64,000 nt of DNA, taken from positions 10,292,001 through 10,356,000 of the forward strand of contig NC_079969.1 of the NCBI RefSeq assembly GCF_029852145.1. Reading direction: 5' to 3'. This DNA comes from Microplitis mediator (lineage: Eukaryota > Arthropoda > Insecta > Hymenoptera > Braconidae). The position numbers were made by a program, and so were the translations under genes. This document shows positions 36,201-49,470 of the stretch, piece by piece. Below the pieces are notes generated by a model. That model did no database searches, was not told the origin of the DNA, and saw nothing but the letters and a program-made list of their open reading frames with translations. Positions within the stretch are counted from its first letter, which is position 1; every line of letters begins with the position of its first letter.

Positions 36201-39200
36201 AATAAAATAAGGAAAAGGAAGGATAGAATAAGTGGACAGAGGATGGATAGACATGCGGTAGAAAGATCGTGAGGACTCAGATTCTATAAGAGGCGGAGCT
36301 GTGGTACGTAGACGGCAGCTTGTGGGTCACGACCTGGACTGGTCATATAACAGATACCGGGTCCACCGAGAAACACCGGGTCTCCCACATACATTAGCAA
36401 GTTTTAGAGAAACTTTTCGAGCACGACGGCAACATGGACAATATATACATACATATCTAGTAAATAGCAAACAGTAAAAGAGTACATAGTAAATAGTCAA
36501 TACAACTGTTACATTAATCAGTACACTTGGAGTTGAGATGATACTGTAGCAAGTGTATGCTATTCCCTGGGGTAAAAGTGTAAAGACAAGAAATGATTAT
36601 TATTATGAGTAAGATGATTGGTTGTATTGAGAAAAAGAAGGGAATTTAGTTGAAGGGATGGAGATAAAACAGGTTGCAGTACGGATTGAGTTGAAATAAA
36701 TAAAATGAGATGGTAGTAATCTCTAACAGGTACCAGAGCTCAGCTCCAGCTGGGGATAAATAACCCGAGGATGATAGAATGAGAGACGCGGAAGAGAGTC
36801 AAAGAACCCGAGGGTTCTTGCTTAAGCTTCGCTGGCTTTATGTGCTGGATAGAATAAGAGGAATAAGATTAAGTAGGAGGAACTAGTACGAGCCGAGGCC
36901 GATGCCACAATATTTTGTTCGATTACCATCGCGGAAAAATCTCTACGTTGACTGACTGCTGTGCCAACTGATCAGTTTGAGAAATAAAACGTTAACGTCC
37001 AGACCAATAATCATTGCTTATAACTCGTTAGTATGCTAATTTATTAATAATTTATTTAATTAGTATTTCACAGTTTTTACTGAGTTTTAAAGGATGACAA
37101 GTAGTCCAAGAGAAAACTGGATGTCAATTGACAAATAAACCATTCTGAAATTAGACTAGATTATTTGATATGCCACCAAGTAATTGATTTACCCGGAATT
37201 ATATTTAAATGCAACCAACAATTTTATATTTTTTTTCGCAAATTCAGTAAAAAATCATTAAAAAAAAAATTAAAAAAGGATAATTTTTTTAATAAATTTT
37301 CTAGTTCCACGGCCTACTTAAGTCTCTCAAGTTTAAAAATCTAGATTACTCGAGTCAGTTTCCCGCTATATAATTATCCAAGTTAATTCCGCGGTATCCA
37401 TTTAAATTCATTATTATATTTTATGTGACACTTAGATCTTTCCCACCATCCTCTTAATAATTACGTTCTCAGCCTCAAGTTGCCATGACTAACGCCGAAT
37501 TAAAAATTGCGACGGTTCGGCATTTAATGTAATATCGCTTTTGTACAATAAAAATCATGATAAAAACAATTTTATCACCGCAATAGATGTCATCATGCGT
37601 GTCAATGGACAAGCAAAAGCTTACTCGCATAAAAGACTGCTGGTAAAGGTGAAAAAATGTTTATATAAGAGCAGTTAGATCACATAACGATACCAATGGA
37701 TTACGGTATCCAGAACGATAGTCCCTTTAATTGGATGCAAAGCGCTACCAATAATTCTCCAGTGTGAATCGAGGAAAGTTGTGGCGTTCGTTATTGCCAT
37801 GCTGTTCGAACTCTGGGTTTGCTTTTAACTTTACTACCCTGGGTTTATACCAACACATTTAATACTAAGCATACCGACAACACACACCGATCTACACTAG
37901 GCTTGGTCACACACCATACATATATATATGAACAAACATAAACACATACTTGTAAAGGAGATTACGAATACGCTCGCAATTCGAACCACCAAATTATTTT
38001 ACTCGCTATTCAGAAACTTTTGACAGGGGTTCCGGCGCAACGGGTTTTCGGTTTAGGTTATATTCGAACCAGTAGCTGTATTGCTGTACTGGGATACGGA
38101 TAAAGAGGGTAAAGGTTACGACTGGAGGGTTGGGAGGAAACAGAAGAGAGAAAGAGAGAGAGACAAACAGGGGAGAGGGAAGAGGAAGGGGGGAGGTGAT
38201 GTGAATACCGATCATGCTTTAGCACGTCGAGCTTTATAACCACATCCCGGCAACTGTTTCCACTTGACTCACATCGCTGGGTAGAATTATTTTGTACATA
38301 ACTTTCGTGTTACTTGTCATTTTGTGATGAGTTTTTTGATAAGTGATAAAATATACGCTGTATCTGTCGAATTTATAATTATTTATCTACAATTTTAATT
38401 TAAATAATAAAAATAATTATTTTTGGTAATTTTTTATGAAATTTTATTACGGAAGTTTAAAATTAGAATTTCGTATATTTATATAAAGTCTTGATTAATT
38501 TTTGGTGAATTTAAAATCAAAGAAAAAATTTTCTCATTCGAAATCCATTTGCATATTTCCCAATTAAGTTTTAAAAAATAATAGCTCTCGTTGAATGTAA
38601 ACTTTTTTAATGCATAAATTTGTCTCGGCTAGTACAATAAACAAATAAATAATCGAGCTTGTTAACAAACTTCAAATAGTTTACCGTAAATAAAAATGAT
38701 GATAACAAAACCCAGTCTTTTCTGAGTTGTGATGATATAATAGCCGTGACAGCTTCCGCGTTATAGTGAACGCGTCTGATATCTGTCTGTTCAAGTAATA
38801 TAACAGTATTCCTTAGCTGTTTGATAGCAAAGTTCCTGCATCTATTCCGTCAAGACGTGACTTGGGCAAGACGAACTCTAGCGACTTCAGTACAGGGGCC
38901 TTTCGTTCTTTCGTTCTGTAAAAAGTCGAGCTCTTAGCTTTGGTATGTCTAGTAGAGTAAAAGAAGGAACGAATAAAATAGTTTCCGAAGGTCAAAAAGT
39001 ATCTGAAAGAAGGCTCTGAGGATAAGGATGAGAATGAGAATAGTCGAGGAGGAAGAGGCCAGAGGGTAGAGGACAGTGAGTTAAATTGATCCGTTTCCCT
39101 TTTCTTGCGTTCTTGTTCGATATCGCGTTGCTTGAGAAGAATGAGAAAGAGTAAGAGGGAACAAGAGTAAGAAGAGGAGATAGACATCAAAGATAGACAA

Positions 39201-41277
39201 CAATAATACACCAACAGTAACAACGAGTCACGTGCGTTTGCTGGAAAAAAGATGAAAAACCCGCTGGCTTTATTATTTCTTGTGGCGAGTCGAGTGATCT
39301 CTCGAGAAAAGAGTCTGCAAAAAAGAAGATGGAGATGGGGAATGAGTACGCCGGCGTAAAAATAATAAAAAAGAATGACAAGAAGGACGTAATGGTGAAA
39401 TGAAAAAGAGAGTGAAAAGTAGATGACTGAAAGCTGCTAGTGTATAGAAGCTGGGGCTGAGACTGAGGTTGAGGGAGTCAGTAGTGGAGGTGGATACTGA
39501 GGTGGAAGCTGAGGCTGAAACTGAGGCTGAGATGGAGAACCTCGAGTGGCAGACTTGGCGAACCCACTGCTATCCACCTCTCTCAAGTAGATTGTACAAA
39601 AATGAGACGCCGGATGAAAAGTAAATAAGGATTGGACGAAAGAGTGAACCGGCTGGTATGAGGCTGCAAGATCTTACGTCCTCTCTGTCTTTTGTATCTT
39701 TAACTTTTTACTTCCTCTTTCCTCATCGGGTGCCTTATCTTCTTATCTTCTTATCGCTCATTTTATGGCCATCGGTGCTTTGTTATATTTTATATACGGT
39801 GATTCTCGTTAAAGGTAGGGTGTAGGGTGCAGGGTCTAGTTTAAATAACCTTTTGTTTGGCTTTTTAACAGGAAAATTTTTTGGTAATTTTTATTACCTT
39901 TGATGGATTATATATTTTAGATAGGGTAAAAGTATGAAAGTATATTATTTATCGAAATAATATTTTTTATAATAAGTTATCGAATCATATAATTTTTATA
40001 ATATCGAATAAAAGAAACAAATTCTCATTAAGTTATAAAACACCAAGCTATTACGTTAAGTTGATTAGACGACTAATTTTCAATCCATTAATCTCCGCAT
40101 TTGAAATCCAATCAGCTCATATTCTTCAACGACAGAACACGGTACACTTTTTTTTTTTGGCAGTCAGGATACGTCGAGCGGGAGCAGGGCATTGAGGAAT
40201 AAAATCGCAGCGCGGGATTTCATCGTAAATAAAAAAAAGTGTAAACGGGTAATGGGGTTAGCCTGGATGCCGGGATTCTGGTTTAACATGAGCTTGTGGA
40301 ATGCACGTACATCCTGTGTCAAAAGTAAGGATTTTTCTTCAGAGCGCCAGAGAGAGCAACGTGGGCTCTCGAGAGGAATAAAATGATGTTTGGTCACCGG
40401 ATCCAGCAGCAGCAGCAGTAGTAGTAGTATCAGTAGTAACCAATAGTAGTAATAGTCTAGACTACAGTCTGGATAGTTGATGTGCTGAACTGTGGGTCTC
40501 TGTGCCACCCAACACTCCTTTGGTTGCACTCACACTGACCACTGACTATCAGAACCTCCTACATTTGGCTGGAATCCAAATATTGTTGGTCATAACATGA
40601 AAATTTTAACGCTCACGATCCTAGTTATTCGCTATCATATTGATTTGTCATGTTAACGACTGAGAAGCAGAAGCAGATAGCAAGTGAATAAATTAAATTT
40701 TGGTGATGCTTCGGAATGGCAAGTAGTGTCTTTTGAATATTATGTTGACTGTTATGCTTTGGTATCCTTGGGAGCTGGTGAATAGTGAGCTGGAGACATC
40801 GTAAGAGGGAGGGAAGGAAAGAGTGAGTAGATACTGTTGAACCAACGTGGTGTCGAATGCGAGTAGAGTGCATTCACTGGAGGACGAAGAACACCGAGGA
40901 ATGGAATGGAATGAAGAGAAACAGACATAGAGTTGGATCCGATCGTCCAGCTGGTCCGCGTGCACAAATTCCCACGAGAAAACCCAACCAGTGTCTCCTC
41001 TCTCGCACCGCGGATGCTGCTAAAGAGGCTGGAGATATAGAGCGCCAGACTCCATAATAGATCTCTTGCTCCCGTCGTTTATACTCGTTGTTTCTTCGTG
41101 CACCGATGATTGTCGACTCGGCGATGCATAAAGTGTTAGAATGCCAGATGCTAAATTTCTCCCAAGTATTCCCGGTATTATTTTCCAAGCTTTGTTCAAA
41201 CCTGTTTTTATTGTTTTATTGTACTAGATCAATTATATTAATAAATAATCTTGTTCAGTAATGTCATTTAGAGATTG
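33300..41277. other. Non-coding stretch without a recognised gene
   Basis: It contains mixed AT-rich DNA, several GA-rich segments (38140-38200, 39000-39170), a GAGGCTGA-type minisatellite at about 39450-39540, and CAG/TAG trinucleotide runs at 40404-40450. Those runs force a leucine- and tyrosine-rich minus-strand frame. No domain, exon structure or RNA gene could be supported. Confidence 0.55.
39450..39540. repeat. Degenerate GAGGCTGA minisatellite
   Basis: Imperfect 6-8 bp units of the form GCTGAG/ACTGAGG recur across this stretch. A shorter related stretch lies at about 47100-47130. Confidence 0.7.
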
Positions 41278-41640
41278 AGTAGACCTGCTAATTTTTTTAA
41301 ATCTAACATTTCTGAAAACTTTTCAATAAGATTCAAAATTTTGGATTGATTATTGAAGATACGGTAAAATTAAAGCCTTCGACAGTTTTATCGTTTCAAA
41401 TAATTAAGTCAGAATTTGAATTTAAAACTTTTATAATCAATTTTTATTGAATTCCTGCGAAAAATATGTTTGACGACTTTGATTTAAAATTCTGGCTCAA
41501 TAATTGGAGTTACGATAAAAATGCATCAGACCTTTTATGTAGAGGATTAAATTTTCTACAAAAGAGTTTCGGACAATTTTATCATATTCCCGATAATTGG
41601 CAGAAATTTAATTTTTAAAAAATTTTACAGCAAAAAACTA
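41278..41640. repeat. Dispersed self-complementary AT-rich repeat
   Basis: The core ATGTAGAGGATTAAATTTTC with TACAAAAGAG lies at about 41538-41568, followed by ATTTTATCATATTCCCGATAATT. A partial second copy lies upstream (41340-41410). Confidence 0.6.
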
Positions 41641-41877
41641 GCAAACTCTCCTCGAGGAGGAATAAACTCGTTTTAATTCATTACATCGTTATATTTGCCT
41701 TCAAACGCCTGTTCTGGCACTCAGTAAAACAAAATCCAAACGTTTAAATATTTACACGGCAATTAATCAGCAAAGTCCTCGAACAAATATAATTGACAAT
41801 TCGTCCATATTAACTGAAACAGTATAAATACCCACGTATAAAACAGACGCGTGACACATTCAATTGTCAACATGCCG

Positions 41878-42150
41878 TTAAAATGTGTTGTTTACGGATA
41901 GTTGCTCACAATTATCGTCACAGTTCTCATTCCACTTCCGCGGGCAAGTAAAATCGTTGTTTAGGTTAGCTAGTCGATATTCTATATCCTCGTAACCATT
42001 CTCGCTGCTATCATCCTCATCCACAATAGCCTTTCGTTCGAATTTAACTCGACAGCTCATCTGTCCAAGCACGCCAGTGGTCCAGCTGAAACTCCACTCT
42101 CGCTGGTCAATATCGGCAGCAAATGGTCCAATTAAAACCGCAACTTGCAT
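41878..42150 (-). CDS. Hypothetical 90-residue protein or exon
   Basis: The frame runs from an ATG at 42150 to a stop ending at 41878. It is less AT-rich than both flanks, and its residue composition is protein-like rather than low-complexity. It has four cysteines (33, 69, 77, 81), three tryptophans (19, 23, 73) and an acidic segment at 44-57. No signal peptide or membrane segment is apparent, and I recognise no domain. A pyrimidine-rich run ending in CTTAG just upstream might be an acceptor, and ATTGTGAGC near the 3' end might be a donor, so it could be an internal exon. No polyadenylation signal was seen downstream. A chance frame remains possible. Confidence 0.3.
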   Translation of the reverse strand: MQVAVLIGPFAADIDQREWSFSWTTGVLGQMSCRVKFERKAIVDEDDSSENGYEDIEYRLANLNNDFTCPRKWNENCDDNCEQLSVNNTF

Positions 42151-42153
42151 CAA

Positions 42154-45100
42154 ATCTCATTCACTTTTATTAAAATTCTAAGCCGCCAAAATAAATAATA
42201 AAACCTATTTATTACAATTCTTATCTACGAAAAATATTTTCTCTTATTGGACGAGCTTCTGAACCAGGAACTGGATAGTGAAAAAGCTTAGAATCTTCTG
42301 GGATATTCATTTTTATAGTGTGCCGTGTAAATATTGGCATAAGTATATCACGGGTCAACGAATTTCTCTCATTCGTCTGGATATGTTTGGTCACGGATCA
42401 GACGAATGGCCCGAACTCCGGGGAAAGAGTCCAGGGAATGGGAGACTGGATGGTGAATGCCCGAGGCTAAGAAAAGAGACAGCCAGATTCTAAATTTACG
42501 CCGAGGGTTTTCCACGTTCGACGTTCAGAGACCTGATGTGTGTTTGTGTTTGTAGGGTAGGTGTGGTTCCTCGCTCGCCTTGCTTTGCCTCGCCATATTG
42601 TGCGACTATCGAACGGGAAAACGTGGCCCTGTTTCATTTGGTTGCCCATACCCCCGAGCTGCCTGGACTCGAATACGTGGCGGATCCTAGGACAGTGGGT
42701 GCAGGAGCTGAAACAACTAATGGAACTAAAAATTAATTGAATCAACCCCAACGAACCCATGGGATACCAACAATTTAATTGTCAATGCTAACTGCATGAT
42801 AGAATGGAAATTATTTTCTAATATGAAGATGTGGTTGATTAAGTGACTTGAGTTGGATGATAAAAGTGTTTTCGGAAATAATTTAAGTCGGGAGTTAAAG
42901 CCAAAGTCGGAATCGGTGTCTATTGAAAGAACAGAGGCTGTAGTTTCTAGGTACAAGGATTCCTTCGGATACAAAGCGAGAATGCCTAGTATACCAGTAG
43001 AGGCCACAGTATTCTAGGTACCTCTTTCTAGATGTACAGATAATAAACAATGCGACTGGAACACATTCTTCCATTATCCGTCTGTCGTGTCTGTCTTGCG
43101 TGTTTCCACCTAGTTGTTGCCTAGCCACATTGCGTGTTTCTATGCATATACACCACTTGTTACTATAACAGTCTACTAGTTCAATGTGTGTATGTGTGTG
43201 CACCGCGAGTTGATTGTACCTAGTGAAACAAGACCACTAAATAAAGAACTTTTTGCATACCCATTACCGACATCGATAATACATTCATATAATTGTTGTA
43301 TGTTCAAATCTGTCATTGATCATCGATTCGATTAATTACGATTGTTGTGGATATTATGCCAATTATTATGTTTATTTATTGGTATTAGAATTATTGTTTT
43401 TAGATTTTTATTCGGTTATTTGATTCTCTATAAAAAAAGGTCTTTACGATTTTTTATCTAAACAAAATTTTACTTAGTTTATTTCAAATTATTATTTTTT
43501 ATTATAAAGTTATAAAATTTCCTTTTCTATTAACCGACATCTCTTGTATTTAACTAAACACCAATATAATGTGTATTAAAACAGCTGAGCAAGTTAAGCT
43601 TTTGATGGAAATAGACGATCGGCTATCTATCTATCGGCAAAATTATCCCGTCTAACACATACTAGTTCAAAGTTGACGATCGTTACGAAGGGATCAAATG
43701 CCGTACTACCACTTAAACGCAGCTATTGATTCCATTAGCATCAGCATCACCGTCACTACCAGCGTTATCATTATTATTATATATTCACCATCTCAAAACT
43801 ACAACATAAATAATCAAGCTGGTTCCCCTTCTTTTTTTGATAAATCGTTCTTCAAAGCCATTCAGGATCACCTCAGAAAGCATATTCCTCATCCCTAGAG
43901 TAATAGCAGAATATCAAGGTAATCCTAGTACACATGAATTTGATATAATGCAACAAAGATCCAAAGAAGTACGCTTTTAAAATACCGTTTGTCGAATTAA
44001 AGAAATTCATGTTTCCTTCTTGCTAGTCAGTCTTCTCTCATATCGTTATCGTCTAGGCGCACACAACCCAAGGCATTTGCGAATGGCGAATAGCAAATGG
44101 CTAATAGATAGACGGCAACATACATAAGCATATAAGTAAATATATCCGAGACAGTGGATTCCCGATTACGTTTATTGAGCTACCTGGATGCTTTGACTGC
44201 ATCCCGTCGTGGGAAACGATACTATACTGCAGACTACCAACTGTGTAGTTGTCTTCTGCATTAGTTCATTATTAGGCAATGAGTCTCCGGGGTTCAGTGA
44301 AGCGAAGATTTCTAGCGTTTGCACAAACATACATACATACATACATAAATACATAACACAACCTCTGCGTGTGCGGAAGATATTTAAGTAATTGAGTTAC
44401 CGTTTGAATAGCGAACAGCTCAATGATAAGCTTAGTTGTATTTGTGATCAGTGATAAGTAATCACAGAAATGGAATTAATATCCATCAGCCGTTGAAGCC
44501 CTCTTCGAAGTTTTTACAGTGTAAAGTTTGTTCCATTGTGGTAAGATGTAGACGGTATTTTTTGCTGCGTATTTGAAGGATCTGACAGGCATTGGGAATG
44601 CTGATGGTTTTGTTGGTAGAAGCAATGCGTGTCGCGTACACGTCAGCTTCCGGATCCGGGTGAAAAAACGTCCTCGATATCAATCCCGAGACGGGAGCGG
44701 TTAAAAAAAGGAGAAAAGACATTGTAGATGAAAAAAGGATAACGTCCTGCCGAGCCGGATCAGAAAGGGGCTCTTCCTTCTATCTCAATCCCTGTCCTTG
44801 TTCAGCCAGTTCTTTTATAACTTTTTAAGAAGTCACGACAAACTCACGGGGAGTCGTAACACAATGGGTTTTTCCAACCCCTGTCATCTCTGGACCAGCG
44901 TCTTCTGGCTCCTACGGCTACAGCTTAAACAGCTACAGCTTCTACAACCACTACTATAACTGGTACACGAACATCGCTCGAGCTCGCTCGTCATCCTGGC
45001 CTTTTAGTGCCCTAGCAACCCGTCGGCTTTGTATTGTCTCAATGCCCTGCCGGTTCCTAAAGCAACGCTGCCATTAATTTAACCTCAACGAGTTTATCCG

Positions 45101-46000
45101 AGGCATTATAACATTGGCTACACGTGAACTGAGTGGGATAGTTGTTGGGTCGTACGGGTATCTGATGGCCATTCCAGTCCAACATCTGGGATTTTATTTA
45201 TCCATTGCCTGCTGAAAGTTCCAAGATGACTGCCCCTATGAATAACCATCCAAGACTCTAGAGTGTAGAGTGTAAAGTGACTAGTCTTCTCCTTGGATAT
45301 AGTAGTTAATAGGCATGCTGTGATCCGAGAAGATAACTTGGAGCCAGCGCTGCGTGCTAATTCGACACGTAGGAGTCGATATCCCGGGTGATAATAATAT
45401 TCCATTACCGAGCCGCAAGGCCGTACATCACCCATCCATGCCCGCTCGTCACGCTCGTCCCTTTGCCACCAATCCAAGTATGTATATACGCAGGACTCGA
45501 CCGATAGGATCTACATGAGGCGTTAATTACGTACCGTCCTACCGCGTTACACTGCCACTGAGTGTAATATCTCTCGCTCATTCTTAAGGACTACACTGAG
45601 CTGCTGATGCTGGACAAGCCAAGCTTACTGCAAGGGTTACATTGCTGAGTATAAGATGTTTAAGAGTTTAACCAATGGTTGTTACTCTTCCTCTTGCTGT
45701 TGCTTTTGCTGTTGTTGTTGCTTTAGCTATGACTATGAAAACGCCAGAGTAACCACATCCGATTACTCTTCTTTCTTCATTAGTTTATTTGCTGGATGCA
45801 TTTGCTGCTTTGTACTCACTGACCATTCCTAACGAGATTCCAAACTACGTTTCTCAGAGATCAACTCCGAGTTAACTTGTTGGGAAAATACTTAAACAGT
45901 TTTATATCGCAAATTTTTATATATGACCAAGCTAAATGCTATGGGAAAATACCGGAGCTGTAAAACCCTTTTGTCTGGGGTTATGTTATTTATTTATTTA
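42154..46000. other. Non-coding stretch without a recognised gene
   Basis: Several moderate frames occur on both strands (42278-43203, 45118-45477), overlapping each other antisense. None has a recognisable domain or consistent splice signals. One diverged dispersed-repeat copy lies at about 43415-43560, and an ACAT tetranucleotide run lies at 44328-44348. Confidence 0.5.
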
Positions 46001-46009
46001 TTTTTTTAT

Positions 46010-46310
46010 TTACTTTTTTTTTATAGCTCGGAAACTGTTGAGCGGAGGAAAAAGTTATGAGGATATTTTTTGTTCGCCATTTAATTTTCTACAAAAAAGC
46101 CCTTATTGCTTTGTTACCTAAAACAAATATTCACTAAGCCATCACCAAAATTAAAATAAAAAAAATAATTCGGAAAATAAAAAAAGTTAATCCAGCAATT
46201 CTTTCCACTGGATATCTCCAAAACAATCAACCCCACAAAAAAATGACTCACATCTTTTTTGTACACCATAAAATTCACTACAAAAAAGGTCCAGTGACTT
46301 TATAGCCTCC
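46010..46310. repeat. Dispersed self-complementary AT-rich repeat, tandem pair
   Basis: Cores occur at about 46066-46098 (CCATTTAATTTTCTACAAAA) and 46258-46292 (ACCATAAAATTCACTACAAA). Both are preceded by a TTTTTTGT segment and followed by AGGTC- or AGCCC-type sequence. Confidence 0.7.
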
Positions 46311-47539
46311 GACCAATAGATAACAAGTTATCTTGTTCCCAGTAATAAATAAAAGATATGACATTACCCATGCTTATTATCGTCCTCTCCCTTAATCCGA
46401 ATTAGATTTCCCTTATTCCACGTCCCAGATTAAAAACTTTTTATCTAACAATTATCAATTCAATATAAATTATGTACAGCAGCAATAATTCACCGTTATC
46501 GTAATCAATTGAAATAAATCAGCCGAGCCCTCGGGACTTGGGACTCGGGACTCTACTCGGTAGTTCGGCATACATGAACCTACAGATTAAATATGGACAT
46601 ATTATGCGTAAGGTACCAGTTAAAACTATTCAAACGCACTAATGAGTTAACAGATCTGTTAATGACTGGTAAAGTACCTGCTCAATTTAATGTTACCCCT
46701 GAGACACTACATTAGACTATAACGATTTAACTTTTATGTCTATTAAATTATTTCCAGCTACCAATTAACTCTCTATTACGCATTTAATATATATATAAAT
46801 CAGATAAATTATTGGTACTTACCCTATTGTTCTCGATCAAACGTTAGAATCGGGTATTAAGCCTGTAACAAAAAATATATATTTCATGTTTAATCGTTGG
46901 GTATTACATTCTCCAACTCAAGGTTGTAGTTCCAGGCCATTAAAATTCTTGGCTATCTGGGAAATATTTTAAAAACAATTACGATTACGATTCGGATTAA
47001 AATCAAGTTTGGAAACTTGCTCCAATTATAGATAATGTTTCACTTGAGAGTTGTAAAAATTTTTTGTTTAAATTCAGATAAAATTTATCGCGTCAGTTGA
47101 GACTAAGATTGAGACTGAGGTTGAGGATGAGAACCGAATAAATAAAAGACTGGAGAAAAGTGTTTGTGAAATACAAGTATGTATGTATATATGCATGTAG
47201 GTGTCTTGGTGAGTGAGGATTGGTGGTGAGAGCGAAACTACCTTCAATTGCGGGTCAGTTTACCGAGTCCAGAATATCTACCGTGAAGAGTCGAGAGCGA
47301 TGTTGAATACTTTGCCGGGATTACGCGGGTTTACGGCTGAAAATAATCTGGACAAGCGAACCCAGAGAGGTCCTCGTAAATGCTCAGTCTAGACTTATAT
47401 GGAAGCGAGGGAGCTATTAGTTTTTTAAACTCATGCAAATTTTCCTGAGAATATTATTTTTGGTTTACTGTCTTGTGTTTATTTACCTTTTGAATGCCTG
47501 GCATAAATAACGTAAATATAAACTTCATTATTTTAGAAT

Positions 47540-47720
47540 TTTTTAGTCAAAGTTAAGAAGAAGAATTTTTTTTTTTACTTTAAATTATTTGCAAATGATA
47601 AGATAAGAGATATGATAAAATTGATAAGGTCCTTTTTATATAGAGCATTACATTTTCTGCAAAAAGTATTAGATGACTTGAACGTATTTTTAATAAATGA
47701 GTCAGCATTCAAATGTCAAG
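47540..47720. repeat. Dispersed self-complementary AT-rich repeat
   Basis: TATAGAGCATTACATTTTCT followed by GCAAAAAG lies at about 47638-47665, with the preceding AAGGTCC and GATATGATAAAATT segments seen in other copies. Confidence 0.6.
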
Positions 47721-48269
47721 ACTTGAAGAAAAAAAATCAAAATCTCTCTCAAATTAAAAGCCCTTAAATCTATGTAACAGTCGACAAACATAAAATATTT
47801 AAAATATTAAATAGGTAAATGAACGTTGGTTTGGAACTTCTGAGAAGCCTTAATGTAAAATAAAATAGCTTATCCATAAATTAAAAACATTAAATAATAA
47901 TATTTTCTTGGGTTATTTATTTAAAAATGTAATATTTACACTTAAAACATTTACTTCCATTAGATTTATTTCCTACCCTTGGTTATTTATTATTATTATT
48001 TTATTTCGACTTATTTTACTTTATTTATATTCCTTGTAGTACAAGAGATGTTTTATAAGTTAAGTTAACTCAGGGCATTTCGTTACGCTTCTTTACTTTC
48101 CAGCGATCTTAGTGACCTATCATTAACAATTTCACTGCTCAACACCCGTAAAAATCACCCCATTCTTTTTGTTGCCCTTCTTGATGTCAGTTTACACGCA
48201 TACCACCAACCGCTGTTTCAATACTGACCAACATTGCCAACACTTTTTTTTTTCATATTTTTTTTTTAG

Positions 48270-48570
48270 ACATTTAAATTTAAACTGTCACTAAAATTAC
48301 AGAGATATCAAGAAATCATCGTAGATATTTTTTATAGCGAATTTAACTCTCTACAAAAATAAGTTCTTATCAATTTTATCATATCTCTTATCATTTACCT
48401 AAAATTTGAATTAAAAGAATTGAAAAAATGTTTTTGAATAATTTAATAACTTAAAATTTAAATTGTGGCTAAAGTTTTAAAGATATGAAAAAGTTTTAAT
48501 AAATATTTTTTATAGGAAATTTAATTTTCTGCAAAAAAGGTCCTTATCATTTTAGCCGTATCTCTTGTTA
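48270..48570. repeat. Dispersed self-complementary AT-rich repeat, tandem pair
   Basis: Two of the clearest copies occur here. Cores lie at about 48333-48360 (TAGCGAATTTAACTCTCTAC) and 48508-48540 (ATAGGAAATTTAATTTTCTG), each followed by TTATCA-TTTTATC(G)TATCTCTT-like sequence. They sit about 175 bp apart. Confidence 0.75.
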
Positions 48571-48914
48571 CTAGGCCATAATTGTCTAAAAACGGATAAT
48601 AAAGTCTGATAGTTTAGATGTTAATAAAATTAAAAAATTTATTTTAACCCCATAAATAATTATTTATCATTAACCTTGACTGTGTGTCATGTCGAGCACT
48701 TAAAGTTAATATTACATACACAGTGGCGCCATAACTAATTCTATGAATCCAGGAAGACACGCGACAAAAATTCCATGCATCTCCGAGCGTTGTGGTAATT
48801 TTGAAAGCTCGCAACTCGCACAGCTTATATATATGCACATATAAACGTGCTCGCCGCTTTTAACTGACGTGCAATACATACATACATATATATATTACAT
48901 TATATATCTACCTT

Positions 48915-48940
<26 letters not shown>
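48915..48940. repeat. (TA)13 microsatellite
   Basis: A pure TA run following other TA-rich sequence. Confidence 0.95.
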
Positions 48941-48946
<6 letters not shown>

Positions 48947-49309
48947 AAATAGCAATAAGTCTCATAAAATATATCCATATTTACGTGTATAAATTACTAA
49001 TTTTTTTATTTTCTCTGGGAAACCTTTTTTATCGTCTCTCGTTCTCGTGTCAACGCGATATTAAATTTCAGATGTGAATTTGTATTAAAAGTAATGGCTC
49101 ATGTATTTTTTATTTTACTTTAAATTTTATATTACGATTTATGGCGAAAGAAATTTTGCATTTAACACGCGGTTATTTTGTAATTGGAAACCTGACATTT
49201 TATTTATAAATAATTTAATATTGAAAATCGGGTAAAATAATTTGAAAAAATTGATTTTTTATCAATCAAAGTCGACAGATTTTTTAAATAAAATTTATTT
49301 TTATTTTTA

Positions 49310-49470
49310 CTCGGGATATTTAAATTAAAATTGTGATTCAATTATTGAAGATATACTTAAAGTTGAGGTCGTATTTTATAGAAAATTTCATTCACTAAAA
49401 AAAAGTTATTATTAATTTTATCGTATCTCGTATTATTAATTTATAATTTTAACTCAATGTTGAAAAAAAA
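49310..49470. repeat. Dispersed self-complementary AT-rich repeat
   Basis: Core ATAGAAAATTTCATTCACTA (about 49378-49397), then an A run and ATTTTATCGTATCTCGTATT. Confidence 0.6.

Noticed and set aside
40164..40529. Minus-strand 121-codon frame rich in leucine and tyrosine
   Set aside because: It is created by CAG/TAG trinucleotide repeats read antisense, and shows no domain or splice context.
41823..41875. TATAAATA and TATAAAA just left of the short minus-strand frame, in the plus orientation
   Set aside because: Distances to the nearest initiator-like TTCA are wrong (39 and 24 bp), and the downstream ATG gives only eight codons.
45118..45477. Minus-strand 119-codon frame
   Set aside because: Less repetitive than most, but there is no recognised domain, start context or splice signals, so I leave it unannotated.
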